From: Caulobacter sp. AP07
GTDB lineage: Bacteria; Pseudomonadota; Alphaproteobacteria; Caulobacterales; Caulobacteraceae
Length of the DNA stretch: 64,000 bases
Assembly: GCF_000281955.1 (NCBI RefSeq)
Contig: NZ_AKKF01000205.1
Location: forward strand, 1 to 64,000
Reading direction: 5' to 3'
Position 1 is the first letter of the stretch. Each line of letters opens with the position of its first letter. Positions 53,089 through 61,851 of this stretch are shown here, one piece after another. Both the position numbers and the translations under genes were made by a program. The notes beneath the pieces are model-generated. The model saw only the letters and a list, made by a program, of their open reading frames with translations, did no database searches and had not been told where the DNA came from.

Positions 53089-54246
53089 TTGAAGATCGTC
53101 GATATTCGCCAAATCAGCGTCCCGCTCGAGGGGGCCGTCTCCAACGCCGTGGTCAGCTTCGCCGAACACGACGTCTCGCTGGTCGCGGTCATCACCGACG
53201 TCATCCGGGCCGGAAAGCCCGTCGTCGGCTACGGCTTCAACTCGATCGGGCGCTTCGCCCAGAGCGGCATCCTGCGCGATCGACTGATCCCGCGACTGCT
53301 GAGCGCCGATCCCGCGTCGCTGTTGGGGGCGCAAGGCTTTGACTGCGAGGCCGTCGCCAGGACCGCGTTGCGCAACGAGAAGCCCGGCGGCCATGGCGAC
53401 CGCGCCGCCGCCCTCGGCGCTCTGGAACTGGCCTTCTGGGACCTCAACGCCAAGCTGGCGGACGAACCGGCCTACGCCACCATCGGCCGGGCCTTCGGGC
53501 GCACCCCCTCGGACAAGGCGGCGGTCTACGCCGCCGGCGGCTACTACTACCCCGAGGACGGCCTGGATCGATTGAAGGCCGAACTGGAAGGCTACATCGC
53601 CGCCGGCTTCGACGCCTTCAAGATCAAGATCGGCGGGGCGAGCCTAGCCGACGACATGAAGCGGATTCAAGCGGCGCTGCAGGCCTGCGGGACCGGGGCC
53701 CGCCTGGCCGTCGACGCCAATGGCCGCTTCGATTTCGACACCGCCATGGCCTATGGCCGCGAGATCGAACCGCTGGGCCTTCGCTGGTACGAGGAGATCG
53801 GCGATCCGCTGGACTATGCGCTGAACGCCAAGATCAGCGCCAACTATGCCGGGGCGATCGCCACGGGCGAGAACCTGTTCTCCACCGCGGACGTGCGCAA
53901 CCTGCTCAATTTCGCCGGGATGCGTCCAGGCAAGGACATCTTCCAGATGGACGCGGGCCTCAGCTACGGCCTGACCGAGTTTGGCCGCATCATCGCGTTG
54001 ATGGAGGCGCACGGCTTCGATCGCGCCGCGTCCTATCCGCACGGCGGGCACCTGATTAATCTGCACATCGTCACGGGCATGAACCTGGGCGGCTGCGAGG
54101 CCTATCCCACGGTCTTCCAGCCCTTTGGCGGCTACTCGCCGCAATGCGAGATCGGCGGCGGGTTCATCCGCCCGGCCGACCATCCGGGCTTTGGCCTGGA
54201 AGCCAAGCCCAACCTCAAGCCGCATCTCGACAAGATCAGCGCCTAG
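53089..54246 (+). CDS. Enolase-superfamily dehydratase, D-tartrate dehydratase-like
   Basis: A 385-residue enolase/mandelate racemase superfamily enzyme. The catalytic lysine motif is AFKIKIGG, metal ligands follow in VDANGRF, WYEEIGDP and TGENLFS, and the histidine of SYPHGGH near residue 308 completes the site. The C-terminal FQPFGGYSP resembles D-tartrate dehydratases. It would dehydrate an acid sugar or a hydroxy acid by proton abstraction. It starts at TTG 53089, with AGGAA nine bases upstream, and follows the Rieske gene by 135 bases. Confidence 0.85.
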   Translation: MKIVDIRQISVPLEGAVSNAVVSFAEHDVSLVAVITDVIRAGKPVVGYGFNSIGRFAQSGILRDRLIPRLLSADPASLLGAQGFDCEAVARTALRNEKPGGHGDRAAALGALELAFWDLNAKLADEPAYATIGRAFGRTPSDKAAVYAAGGYYYPEDGLDRLKAELEGYIAAGFDAFKIKIGGASLADDMKRIQAALQACGTGARLAVDANGRFDFDTAMAYGREIEPLGLRWYEEIGDPLDYALNAKISANYAGAIATGENLFSTADVRNLLNFAGMRPGKDIFQMDAGLSYGLTEFGRIIALMEAHGFDRAASYPHGGHLINLHIVTGMNLGGCEAYPTVFQPFGGYSPQCEIGGGFIRPADHPGFGLEAKPNLKPHLDKISA

Positions 54247-54265
54247 CAGAAGAGGGCCTAAAGCC

Positions 54266-55180
54266 ATGAAGATTTGCGTGGTCGGATGCGGCGCGATGGG
54301 CTCGATCTATGCGGGCCTGCTCGCCGATGCGGGACATCAGGTGCTGGCGCTCCATACCGGCCAGGCTCATGTCGACGCGATCAACGGCGTCGGCCTGCGC
54401 GTCGAAGGCGCCTCGGGCGACCGGACCGTCCAGTTGGAGGCGGTCACGCAGGCCCCCGATCGGGTCATGGACCTGGTCATCGTGGCGGTGAAGGCCGCCC
54501 AGGTCGAGGCCGCGGGGCGAGCCCTGGGTAAGTTGATCGGTCCCGACACCATGGTCCTGACCATCCAGAACGGCGTCGGCAGCGCCGACGTCCTGGCCCG
54601 GTTCGTCGATCCCGATCGCCTGTGCATCGGCATCGCCGCGGCCTTCGGCGCCATCATGCGCGGGCCAGGCCATGTCTTCCACAACGGCATGAGCCTGATC
54701 CGCATCGGGCCCTATGCCGACGCGCCGATGAGCAAGGTGGAAGCCGTCGCCGAGGTTTGGCGTCAGGCCGGGTTCAAGACCGAGGCCAGTGCGGACGTCC
54801 TGGCCATGCAGTGGGAAAAACTGATCTGCAACGTCGCCTATAGCGCGCCCTGCGCCCTGACGGGCATGACCGTCGGCGAGGTCCTCGACGACCCGGAGAT
54901 CGGGCCGATCAGCCGCGCGGCGGCCATCGAGGCCTGGACCGTGGCCCGCGCCCTGGGGATCGCGATCAAGGTCGACGACCCCATCGCCCACGTCCGGGCC
55001 TTCGCGGCCGGCATGCCCAACGCCCGGCCATCCTTGCTGCAGGATCTCGAAAACCGCCGCCACGGCGAAATCGACGTCATCAACGGCGCGATTCCCGCCG
55101 CCGCCGCCAGGGCCGGCCTGGCCGCCCCGATCAATCAGACCCTGACCGCCCTGGTGCGGCAGCGCGAACGCGGCTTCTAG
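54266..55180 (+). CDS. Ketopantoate reductase (PanE/ApbA)-family protein
   Basis: A 304-residue NADPH-dependent 2-dehydropantoate reductase-like protein: N-terminal Rossmann fold with GCGAMGSIYAGLLADAG, then the helical C-terminal domain with MQWEKLICNVAYSAPCALTG and PSLLQDLENRRHGEIDVING (the typical substrate and lysine region). It may make pantoate, but a place in a catabolic run suggests reduction of another keto acid, perhaps one made by the neighbouring dehydratase. It follows that gene by 19 bases. Confidence 0.88.
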   Translation: MKICVVGCGAMGSIYAGLLADAGHQVLALHTGQAHVDAINGVGLRVEGASGDRTVQLEAVTQAPDRVMDLVIVAVKAAQVEAAGRALGKLIGPDTMVLTIQNGVGSADVLARFVDPDRLCIGIAAAFGAIMRGPGHVFHNGMSLIRIGPYADAPMSKVEAVAEVWRQAGFKTEASADVLAMQWEKLICNVAYSAPCALTGMTVGEVLDDPEIGPISRAAAIEAWTVARALGIAIKVDDPIAHVRAFAAGMPNARPSLLQDLENRRHGEIDVINGAIPAAAARAGLAAPINQTLTALVRQRERGF

Positions 55181-55231
55181 GCCATGGAGGCCAGCGACGG
55201 CGAGAATCCGCCGCCGCGCTCGCCCCATGGT

Positions 55232-55250
55232 CCCGTCAGGCCCTGACGGG
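55232..55250. terminator. Short perfect palindrome at convergent gene ends
   Basis: CCCGTCAGG / CCTGACGGG around a single base, overlapping the 3' end of the TetR gene, 51 bases after the reductase stop. Could terminate the reductase transcript. Confidence 0.35.
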
Positions 55251-55835
55251 GCCGGCCGCCAGCGCCAGCTCGAAGCCGATCAGGGTCCGGATATGGGCGA
55301 GAATGTCGTCCGATCCGATCCGCAGGTCCGGCGCGACGGCGAACGAGGTCACGCCCACCGAGAAGGACATCAGCCGCCAGGCCGCCTTTGTCGCGGCGTC
55401 GTGGTCGAGCTTGCCGCCCGCCTCCAGGATCAGCAATTGCCGGACCCGGTCCAGCCAGATCTCGGTCAGGGACGAGTAGAGCTGGCCAAACTCCTCATCC
55501 CGCGCCGCTTCCTCGACCGCCGACATCCAAAGGCGCCGGGTCGACAGCTCGGTGTCGAGAGCCGGCATGAGCAGGTAGGTGATCAGCCGCTCCTCGGGCG
55601 GCAATTCCTGGGCCGAAGCGTCCAGGCGGGCGACCTCGTGCTCGGCGAAGCGGCGAAACGCCTCGCGCTTGAGATCGGACGCCGAGGCGAACAGATGGTG
55701 GATGTTGCCCGAAGCGATCCCGAGTTCCTGGCTGACGCGACGGACCGACGCGGACGCGAACCCGTCCTCTCCGGCGATGCGTACAACCGCGTCGAGGATT
55801 TCGATGCGCCGTTCGTTCCGCGACAGATAGGCCAT
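55236..55835 (-). CDS. TetR/AcrR-family regulator
   Basis: A 199-residue TetR-family protein. The recognition region is VRRVSQELGIASGNIHHLFASASDL (core ASGNIHHLFAS, residues about 38-48), in a group with BetI-like C-terminal domains. ATG 55835 is preferred because the upstream extension is low quality. It follows the amidase by 67 bases on the same strand and is convergent with the reductase; it may control the amidase, the MFS gene or the Rieske run. Ligand unknown. Confidence 0.88.
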   Translation of the reverse strand: MAYLSRNERRIEILDAVVRIAGEDGFASASVRRVSQELGIASGNIHHLFASASDLKREAFRRFAEHEVARLDASAQELPPEERLITYLLMPALDTELSTRRLWMSAVEEAARDEEFGQLYSSLTEIWLDRVRQLLILEAGGKLDHDAATKAAWRLMSFSVGVTSFAVAPDLRIGSDDILAHIRTLIGFELALAAGPVRA

Positions 55836-55902
55836 GGTCAGGTTCCCGTTGGCTCGGAGGCCGATGGAGTTGCGATACCGCGTTCGACTCGACGCGGCGA
55901 CT

Positions 55903-57369
55903 CTAGTCGTGATCGCGACCAAAGCGGCGAACATGGATCGGCGGAACGCGATCCGCCCACGGATTGGCCGATTCAAGTTGCGAGGCCAATCGCAGAAGCA
56001 TCGCCTCCTGGCCCAGTCCCGCGACGAAGTGACTGCCGATCGGCAAGCCGGACTTGCCGTGGACGAGCGGAACCGACATCGCCGGCACGCCCGCCATGTT
56101 CACCGAGGCGGTGAACGGGCAGAACTTCATCATCTCGATGTACCAGTCGTAGAAGGTGTCGGCCTTGATCGCCGTCAACGCCCCCAGATCCGACGGCTCC
56201 CTGGAGCCGGTCGGGGTGAGCATGACGTCGTAGCGCGAGAAATAGTCGCCATAGGCCCGCGAAATCATGTTCAGGCTGGCCAGGGCGCCCTGCAGGTCCG
56301 CCGCCGTCATGGCCTCGGCGGCGTGGAAGGCGGCCAGATTGTGCGGCTCGATGGTGTCGGGCGAGGGAGCCAGGCCCACCAGGGTGCTCAGATCCAGCAC
56401 GCCCCGCCGGATGCCGCTGGCCCAGATCACGTAGTTGGCCTGGAGCAGCGCTTCGTGGTCGAACTCCAGCTTGGCCTCTTCGACCTGATGCCCCAGGGAT
56501 TCGCACAGTCTGGCCGCCTCGAGCGTGGCCTCCACGACCGTCGCCTGCAGGGGCGTGGGCGGAAAGTTCGTATGGAGATTCAGGCCGATCCGCAGCTTCC
56601 CCGCCGGGCGCATGGTCTCGGCCAGATAGGAGCCGGAAAGACGGGGCGTGTAGCACCAGGGCCCGGCGTCGGGCCCTGCGGTGGCGTCCAGCATGGCCGC
56701 CGAATCGCGCACGGTGCGCGACACGATGTGTTCGGCCGCGTAGCCGTTGACCGGCAGGCCGGCGTCGGGGCCGACCGGGTTGAGGTTGCGGCTTGGCTTG
56801 AGGCCGAAGAGCCCGCAGCAGGCGGCGGGCCAACGGATCGAGCCGCCCGCGTCGTTGGCGTGGGCGATCGGCGTCATGCCCGAGGCGACGGCGGCGGCCG
56901 CGCCGCCCGACGAGCCGCCGGGCGACTTGCTCAGATCCCACGGATTGAGCGTCGGACCGTAGAGCAGCGGCTCGGTCGTGCAGGAGGTGCCAAGCTCGGG
57001 AATGTTGGTGCGTCCCAGGATCGTCACGCCGGAGCCTCGAAACCGGTTGACCAGTTCGGAGGCGAAGGGCGGCGCGTTCAGGCCTTTGGTCAGCCGGCTG
57101 CCCAGCTCATGCTTGACGTCGGCGTCATGCGAACCGATGTCCTTGAGCAGGAACGGCACGCCAAAGAAAGGGCGATTTTCCAGGTCCGGTCCGTCGTCCA
57201 GCTTGGCCACGGCATAGTCATAGACTTCGATCACGGCGTTGAGCGTGGAGTTCATGGCGGTGATGGCGTTGAGGCCGCAGCGCGCGACTTCGCGACGACT
57301 GATTTGGCGTCTCTTGACCAGGTCGGCCAGGCCCAAGCCATCGAAACTGGCGTATTCATGCAGTTGCAT
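55903..57369 (-). CDS. Amidase (amidase signature family)
   Basis: A 488-residue amidase. The Ser-cisSer-Lys triad is visible as the lysine of PFLLKDIG, the cis-serine in SPGGSSGGAAAAVASG and the nucleophile in DAGGSIRWPA. Active, as all three parts are intact. It hydrolyses an amide to acid plus ammonia or amine; substrate unknown. A shared-motif site lies 260 bases upstream, opposite one for the divergent MFS gene, suggesting a linked uptake-hydrolysis function. Confidence 0.92.
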   Translation of the reverse strand: MQLHEYASFDGLGLADLVKRRQISRREVARCGLNAITAMNSTLNAVIEVYDYAVAKLDDGPDLENRPFFGVPFLLKDIGSHDADVKHELGSRLTKGLNAPPFASELVNRFRGSGVTILGRTNIPELGTSCTTEPLLYGPTLNPWDLSKSPGGSSGGAAAAVASGMTPIAHANDAGGSIRWPAACCGLFGLKPSRNLNPVGPDAGLPVNGYAAEHIVSRTVRDSAAMLDATAGPDAGPWCYTPRLSGSYLAETMRPAGKLRIGLNLHTNFPPTPLQATVVEATLEAARLCESLGHQVEEAKLEFDHEALLQANYVIWASGIRRGVLDLSTLVGLAPSPDTIEPHNLAAFHAAEAMTAADLQGALASLNMISRAYGDYFSRYDVMLTPTGSREPSDLGALTAIKADTFYDWYIEMMKFCPFTASVNMAGVPAMSVPLVHGKSGLPIGSHFVAGLGQEAMLLRLASQLESANPWADRVPPIHVRRFGRDHD

Positions 57370-57629
57370 TGGATTTCCCCTGTCCCGAGGTCCGCGCCCC
57401 GGGACCCTGTCCGGCTAAGGACGCGGCCTATCGATCAAATTCGGCGCCGTGATCGGCGAGGTGCGGGGCGCCGACGGGACTTGCGCTGGCGCCCGCGCCG
57501 CCGCCAAGCCAGAGGGCTTTCAGGTACGGCATGGTGACTCCCTTTGTCGCATGGCCGACGCGAACCACCGGGGATCGATCGACACGAAACTGATCATCGA
57601 CGCTAGCAAGTCTCGTGGCCGCCGCCTGA

Positions 57630-57645
57630 TACCCTCTGCTGGTGA
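57630..57645 (-). promoter_or_regulatory. Shared operator-like site 12 (TACCC-N6-GGTGA)
   Basis: Reads TCACC-N6-GGGTAT toward the amidase, 260 bases from its start. Confidence 0.6.
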
Positions 57646-57685
57646 CCGGATCCGCCAGGCGCCCGCGCGCCGCGATCGGCGCTCA

Positions 57686-57701
57686 TCCCATGCAAAGGGT
57701 A
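57686..57701 (+). promoter_or_regulatory. Shared operator-like site 13 (TCCCA-N6-GGGTA)
   Basis: Reads toward the MFS transporter, 212 bases from its start. Confidence 0.6.
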
Positions 57702-57913
57702 TGGCGGCTTGCCGCGGCGGCGGCATGATCAAGCCAAGCGTCTGGCGCGACGCCGCGACCTCCGCCCCATGGCCCTCGACGGCCAAGCGGCGCAGTTTCG
57801 GCGGGACCTATTTGCGATCTGAGCTGACGACGGCGGACACGGACTAAGACAAGCCTTTAAACCTTCAGGCCCACGGCCCGCGTCACCAGACGGGCGATTC
57901 AAAGGGGACGATC

Positions 57914-59119
57914 TTGGCGTTTAACTACCGGCGAACCGAATATGTCGCCCTGGCCGTCGGGGCCGCCTCGGGATCTCTCGTTTTTGGGGCCTTGCCGCTG
58001 ACGGTCGGCGCCGCGACGACTGTGTTCGGCGGCGCCGGCGCCGGCGGCACCGCCGCGGCGGCCGAACTGCTGGCCATGGGCCTGGCGTCGATGATCGTCA
58101 GCGCCAAGCTTGCCGCCTTGCCGGGCCGGGTCACCGCCATGATCGGCGGCTTGCTGTTGCTGCTGGGTCAATTGCTGAGCTGGTTCGCGATCGTTCACGC
58201 CAACTGGCCGCTCTTTCTGGCCGCCCGGCTGATCGCCGGAGCCGGGGAGGGGGGCCTCTACACGGTGTCGAACGCGTTCGCCGCCAAGGCGCCCCGTCCC
58301 GACCGGGCCTTCACGATGATCGCCTTTGGTCAGACGATCTTCAACGCCCTGTTCTTCACCGGCATGGCCATCCTCAACGCCGCCTACGATCCGGTCCGGG
58401 TCCTGGTGTTCTTCAGCGTCTTCGCCGGCGTCGCCTGTCTCACGCTGATCGGGGCCCCAAACTACCTGATCTCCGCCGACCAGGGGCTGGACTTCGATGT
58501 CGAGAAGAAGGCGTTCACGCCGCTGGTGCGGCGGGTGCTGATCGGGTTTGGGGTCTACAGCGTGGCGCTGTTCTTGCTGTTTCCCTATGCCGAGAGCGTG
58601 GGCCTGGCCAATGGCCTGAGCCATGCCCAGATCGCCGCGGTGTTCGGCTTCAGCGCGCTTTTCGCCTTGCTGGGCCCGGCGATCACCGCCTCGCTTGGCG
58701 TACGGTTTGGTCGTCTCGCGCCGATCCTGGTGGCCATCGCCTTCCAGATCGCCGCCATCGTCGCCGTCGTCTATTCGCGCCACATCATCATCTGGGGCGG
58801 CGGCGAGCTGACCTCGATCATGATGCTCTATCTGCTGACGCCGTTGATGTTCAGCCTGATCTCCGAACTGGAGCCCAGCGGTCGGGCCGCCGCGGTGGCC
58901 ACCGCGGTCATGGCGATCACCGCCGCCATCGGTCCGGCCATCGGCGGGGCGATCATGTCGGCGACCGGCAGCTACGCGGCCTTGGGCTGGGTCAACGTTC
59001 TGGCCTACGTCCTGATGGCCGCCCTGGTGTGGAAGCCGTTGCTCGTGGCCGGCCGCAACCTCAAGGCCAAGATCACGCCGCTCGCGGATTCGGTCCAACA
59101 CGCGCCGGCTGGCGAGTAG
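57914..59119 (+). CDS. MFS transporter
   Basis: A 401-residue membrane protein with about twelve hydrophobic segments and an MFS-type arrangement: a first helix from residue 8 (EYVALAVGAASGSLVFGALPL), a central loop near residues 185-205 (DFDVEKKAFTPLVRR) and helix 5-region GAGEGGLYTVSNAFAAKAPRPDRA. Likely imports or exports a small organic compound with protons or sodium; the specificity is unknown. It starts at TTG 57914 with GGGGAC before it. It is divergent from the amidase and shares a two-site regulatory gap with it, so uptake of the amide is plausible. Confidence 0.85.
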   Translation: MAFNYRRTEYVALAVGAASGSLVFGALPLTVGAATTVFGGAGAGGTAAAAELLAMGLASMIVSAKLAALPGRVTAMIGGLLLLLGQLLSWFAIVHANWPLFLAARLIAGAGEGGLYTVSNAFAAKAPRPDRAFTMIAFGQTIFNALFFTGMAILNAAYDPVRVLVFFSVFAGVACLTLIGAPNYLISADQGLDFDVEKKAFTPLVRRVLIGFGVYSVALFLLFPYAESVGLANGLSHAQIAAVFGFSALFALLGPAITASLGVRFGRLAPILVAIAFQIAAIVAVVYSRHIIIWGGGELTSIMMLYLLTPLMFSLISELEPSGRAAAVATAVMAITAAIGPAIGGAIMSATGSYAALGWVNVLAYVLMAALVWKPLLVAGRNLKAKITPLADSVQHAPAGE

Positions 59120-59128
59120 GGGGTCGGC

Positions 59129-59161
59129 GCGCGAGAGGCGGCGGCATCCGCTCTCTCGCGC
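59129..59161 (+). terminator. Hairpin after MFS gene
   Basis: A nine-base stem (GCGCGAGAG / CTCTCGCGC) with a 15-base loop begins nine bases after the stop. Confidence 0.5.
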
Positions 59162-59254
59162 CCATGCCGAGCGCTTGACGCCCCAGCCGCGACGCCAAGG
59201 GCGCCGCGACGGATCCTGGCATAGTCTTCGTGCTTCGAATCGCCGAGATTGAAA

Positions 59255-59827
59255 ATGCTCGCCAACGATCCCTTCGCGCCCCTGCTGGCGGTTCTGGCCT
59301 CGGCGCTGCCCTACGCGCCCGTTGTCGGTTTGGCGGGCGCCGCGGTGACGGCGGGTTGGTTTGGACCGGCGCGGGTCACGAGTGGTCGCGGTTGGGCCGC
59401 GCGAATTTTCACGACCTTCGGTCTGCTATGGCTGGGCGGCGCAGTTGTGTACGCCGGCGCAATCGTCGTGCTGTTGTGGGCGGGCGTCTCGCCCGCCGTG
59501 TTCGCGTTCGCCCTGACGCCCCAGGCCGGGTTGGCGACGGTCGCGCTCGGCCTGGCTCTTGTCGCGATCAAGGGCCGCTGGCTGTTTGTCTACGGGGTGA
59601 TCGAGGTGATCTGCGCCTTGACCGTCCTGTTCGCCAAGGCCGTTCATCCGGAAGACGATGTGATGCTTCGCTTCGCCAGTCTGGTGGTGGCGATGTATTT
59701 CCTGGTGCGCGGCGTCGAGAACATGACCCTTGGTGCGCCCGAGGCTTGGCGTTCGAGGCTGAGGCCGTGGTTTCGGCTCTTCGCGCCCAAGCTCGATCCC
59801 GAGCGGCCGCGCGCGCCTCCCCGGTAA
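59255..59827 (+). CDS. Hypothetical multipass membrane protein
   Basis: A 190-residue protein with about five hydrophobic segments (for example FAPLLAVLASALPYAPVVGLAG, LLWLGGAVVYAGAIVVLLW, ATVALGLALVAI, LFVYGVIEVICALTVLFA). No family recognised. A basic C-terminus (RSRLRPWFRLFAPKLDPERPRAP) would lie in the cytoplasm. ATG 59255 is used; TTG 59249 is an alternative. It follows the MFS gene by 135 bases across a hairpin. Confidence 0.7.
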   Translation: MLANDPFAPLLAVLASALPYAPVVGLAGAAVTAGWFGPARVTSGRGWAARIFTTFGLLWLGGAVVYAGAIVVLLWAGVSPAVFAFALTPQAGLATVALGLALVAIKGRWLFVYGVIEVICALTVLFAKAVHPEDDVMLRFASLVVAMYFLVRGVENMTLGAPEAWRSRLRPWFRLFAPKLDPERPRAPPR

Positions 59828-59838
59828 GCAGTGGGCGG

Positions 59839-59854
59839 TCCCTTGGACAGGGTA
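59839..59854 (+). promoter_or_regulatory. Shared operator-like site 14 (TCCCT-N6-GGGTA)
   Basis: Has a good sequence match but lies 313 bases before the next gene (pabB), so it may be an orphan of a lost gene. Confidence 0.5.
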
Positions 59855-59876
59855 TGGGAACCCAAGGCGGCCGCGC

Positions 59877-59990
59877 CTAGCCATAGGCGGGCCACAAGAT
59901 CCTGATGAGGTTCCCGTGCAGATCACCGGCAGCGTCCTGACGCCGCACGCCATCCGCCGCCCCCAGCCGAGGCGCGAGCCCTGGTGCATG
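59877..59990 (-). pseudogene. Relic of a VOC-family gene 3' end
   Basis: The minus strand ends with DLHGNLIRILWPAYG and a stop, a VOC C-terminus like DLHGNLYLLQQ of the gene at 37137. Just upstream the matching sequence continues in another frame (GRRMACGVRTLPV), as expected after a frameshift. No N-terminal half was found. Probably a remnant, though the matching region is short. Confidence 0.4.
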
Positions 59991-60167
59991 TGTGCAATGA
60001 GGCTTTCGACCCTGCTGGCGGCGGCGTGGACACAGTATCGCCCGCCGGGCTGGCGACCGGAAAGCAGCCGACACCAGCCTCAAGATCTGTCCGGTCGGAG
60101 GCGCCTGATGGTCTCGCCCGCCCCGCGCTTGCCGGGAGTCTAGACCCTGCGCCCGCGACATTCGACC

Positions 60168-61541
60168 ATGCGGCATACCGCGATCCTGCAGGCGCCATGG
60201 CGCGAGCCGGTCGACGCGCTTTCGCCCTGGCGGGACGAGGCGTTCGCCTGCTTGCTGATCTCGGGCGGCGGGCGCTGGTCCTACCTGCTGCGCAAGCCTG
60301 ACGCGGTCTTGACCGTGCCCCCGGACGATCAACGCGACCCGTTCGTCCTGCTGGCCGACTTGATCGGACCCCGGCGCGACATCGACCCGGCGGGACCGCC
60401 GTTCCAAGGCGGGGTGGTGGGCCTGGCCAGCTACGAACTGGGCGATCGGGTCGAGCGGCTCGGCCTGGCGCGATCCGACTGGCCTGATCTGGTGTGCGCT
60501 CGCTACCCCGCCCTGCTGGCGTTCGATCATGTCGGCCGCTGGGTCGTCGCCGTCGGTCGGGGCGAGAACCAGCGCGCCGCGCAGCAGCGCGCCGCTGGCG
60601 CGTTGACGTGGCTGAAGACGCCTGCTCGCGAGCGGTTCGATGACCGGCTGTGCACGGATTTGGTCGCTGACCGGCCCGAGCGCTACGAGGCCGCGGTCGG
60701 CGCCGTGGTGGCGCGGATCGAGGCTGGCGAACTGTTCCAGGCCAATATCGCGCGTAGCTGGACGGGACGGCTGGTGAGCGGCGCCGCGCCCTTTGATCTT
60801 CTCGCCCGGCTGGCCACGAGCCCCGCGCCGTTCGCCGCCTATCTGCGGCTCGGCGATCGCGCCCTGGTTTCCAACTCTCCTGAACGGTTCGTCCAGGTGG
60901 CCAGCGACGGCGCGATCAACACCCGGCCCATCAAGGGAACCCGTCCGCGAGGCGCCGACGCGGCGCAGGATCAGGGCCTGGCCGCCGAACTGCTGTCCAG
61001 CGACAAGGACCGCGCCGAAAATCTGATGATCGTCGACCTGATGCGCAACGACCTGGCCCGCGTCAGTCCGGCGGGCAGCGTGCGCGTTCCGGAACTCTTC
61101 CGCGTCGAGACCTACTCGAACGTCCATCATCTGGTGTCGACCGTCACCGCGACGCTCCGCCCAGGGCTGACCGCCGCGGATCTGCTGAAGGCCAGCTTCC
61201 CGCCAGGATCGATTACGGGCGCGCCCAAGGTGCAGGCAATGAGTGTGATCGCCAACTTGGAAACGCCGCGAGGGCCTTATTGCGGATCCCTGTTCTGGGC
61301 CGGGGTCGACGGGGCGTTCGAGTCCAGCGTCCTGATCCGCACCGTCGCGTTCACGCGGGACGACAAGGGTTGGCGATGGGAAGCCCGGGCCGGAGCCGGG
61401 ATCGTCGCTCAGAGCGCGCCGCGCGCGGAACGATTGGAGACCGAGGCCAAGATCGGCACCCTGTTGAACGCCCTTACAGGGACGGGCCGTCCGTCCAACC
61501 ACGCCTCACTGCTGGCGTCGATAGCGAATGTCGACCCCTAG
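60168..61541 (+). CDS. pabB: Aminodeoxychorismate synthase component I
   Basis: A 457-residue chorismate-using enzyme of the PabB/TrpE/MenF family. The motif PIKGTRPRG near residue 250, with lysine instead of the PIAGT alanine of TrpE, marks it as PabB, which makes aminodeoxychorismate for p-aminobenzoate and folate. C-terminal conserved blocks are SNSPERF, ENLMIVDLMRNDL and SITGAPKVQAM. No pabA or pabC is next to it. With folB, folD and purU it adds to the folate theme of the region. Its end overlaps the convergent downstream gene by 36 bases. Confidence 0.92.
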   Translation: MRHTAILQAPWREPVDALSPWRDEAFACLLISGGGRWSYLLRKPDAVLTVPPDDQRDPFVLLADLIGPRRDIDPAGPPFQGGVVGLASYELGDRVERLGLARSDWPDLVCARYPALLAFDHVGRWVVAVGRGENQRAAQQRAAGALTWLKTPARERFDDRLCTDLVADRPERYEAAVGAVVARIEAGELFQANIARSWTGRLVSGAAPFDLLARLATSPAPFAAYLRLGDRALVSNSPERFVQVASDGAINTRPIKGTRPRGADAAQDQGLAAELLSSDKDRAENLMIVDLMRNDLARVSPAGSVRVPELFRVETYSNVHHLVSTVTATLRPGLTAADLLKASFPPGSITGAPKVQAMSVIANLETPRGPYCGSLFWAGVDGAFESSVLIRTVAFTRDDKGWRWEARAGAGIVAQSAPRAERLETEAKIGTLLNALTGTGRPSNHASLLASIANVDP

Positions 61542-61847
61542 CTGGATCAGCGTCAGGCTCGCCGCGTGCTCGATAAGACGCTGGCCGGCGTCGTCGAGAG
61601 CATGGCGCGTCACCACGTCGATGCGACGCGACCGTCCCGCGGCGTCAGGATAGTTCGCCTCCAGGTCCACGATAAAGGCGATACAAGCGTCGAGCTTGTT
61701 CTCCAAGGTCCTCAGGCTGCGGTCGGCGTCTTCCCAGCGGCCGGGGTCGAGGATCGTCAGAACGACCATGTCGCTGACGGGCTCCAGGTCCACCGCATCG
61801 ATGAGATCGCCGAGATCTAGACCGTCGCCGGACGGGCAGGCGCTCAT
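61506..61847 (-). CDS. DUF6572-like protein
   Basis: A 113-residue protein whose core (MVVLTILDPGRWEDADRSLRTLENKLDACIAFIVDLEANYPDAAGR) resembles the DUF6572 family, function unknown. The pattern WED..., then ...KL..CIAFI...YPDA is characteristic. It is convergent with pabB and overlaps its 3' end by 36 bases. It starts four bases after the FAH-domain hydrolase stop and is probably co-transcribed with it. Confidence 0.7.
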   Translation of the reverse strand: MSACPSGDGLDLGDLIDAVDLEPVSDMVVLTILDPGRWEDADRSLRTLENKLDACIAFIVDLEANYPDAAGRSRRIDVVTRHALDDAGQRLIEHAASLTLIQLGVDIRYRRQQ

Positions 61848-61851
61848 CGGA

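Larger units (their letters stand above)
57370..57913. other. Divergent promoter region (amidase / MFS transporter)
   Basis: No gene convincingly supported in 544 bases. It contains two oppositely oriented shared-motif sites, 12 (57630-57645, toward amidase) and 13 (57686-57701, toward transporter), 40 bases apart. Confidence 0.65.
59828..60167. other. Gap with orphan shared-motif site and VOC relic
   Basis: No intact gene. It holds shared-motif site 14 (59839-59854) and the end of a decayed VOC gene on the minus strand. Confidence 0.5.
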
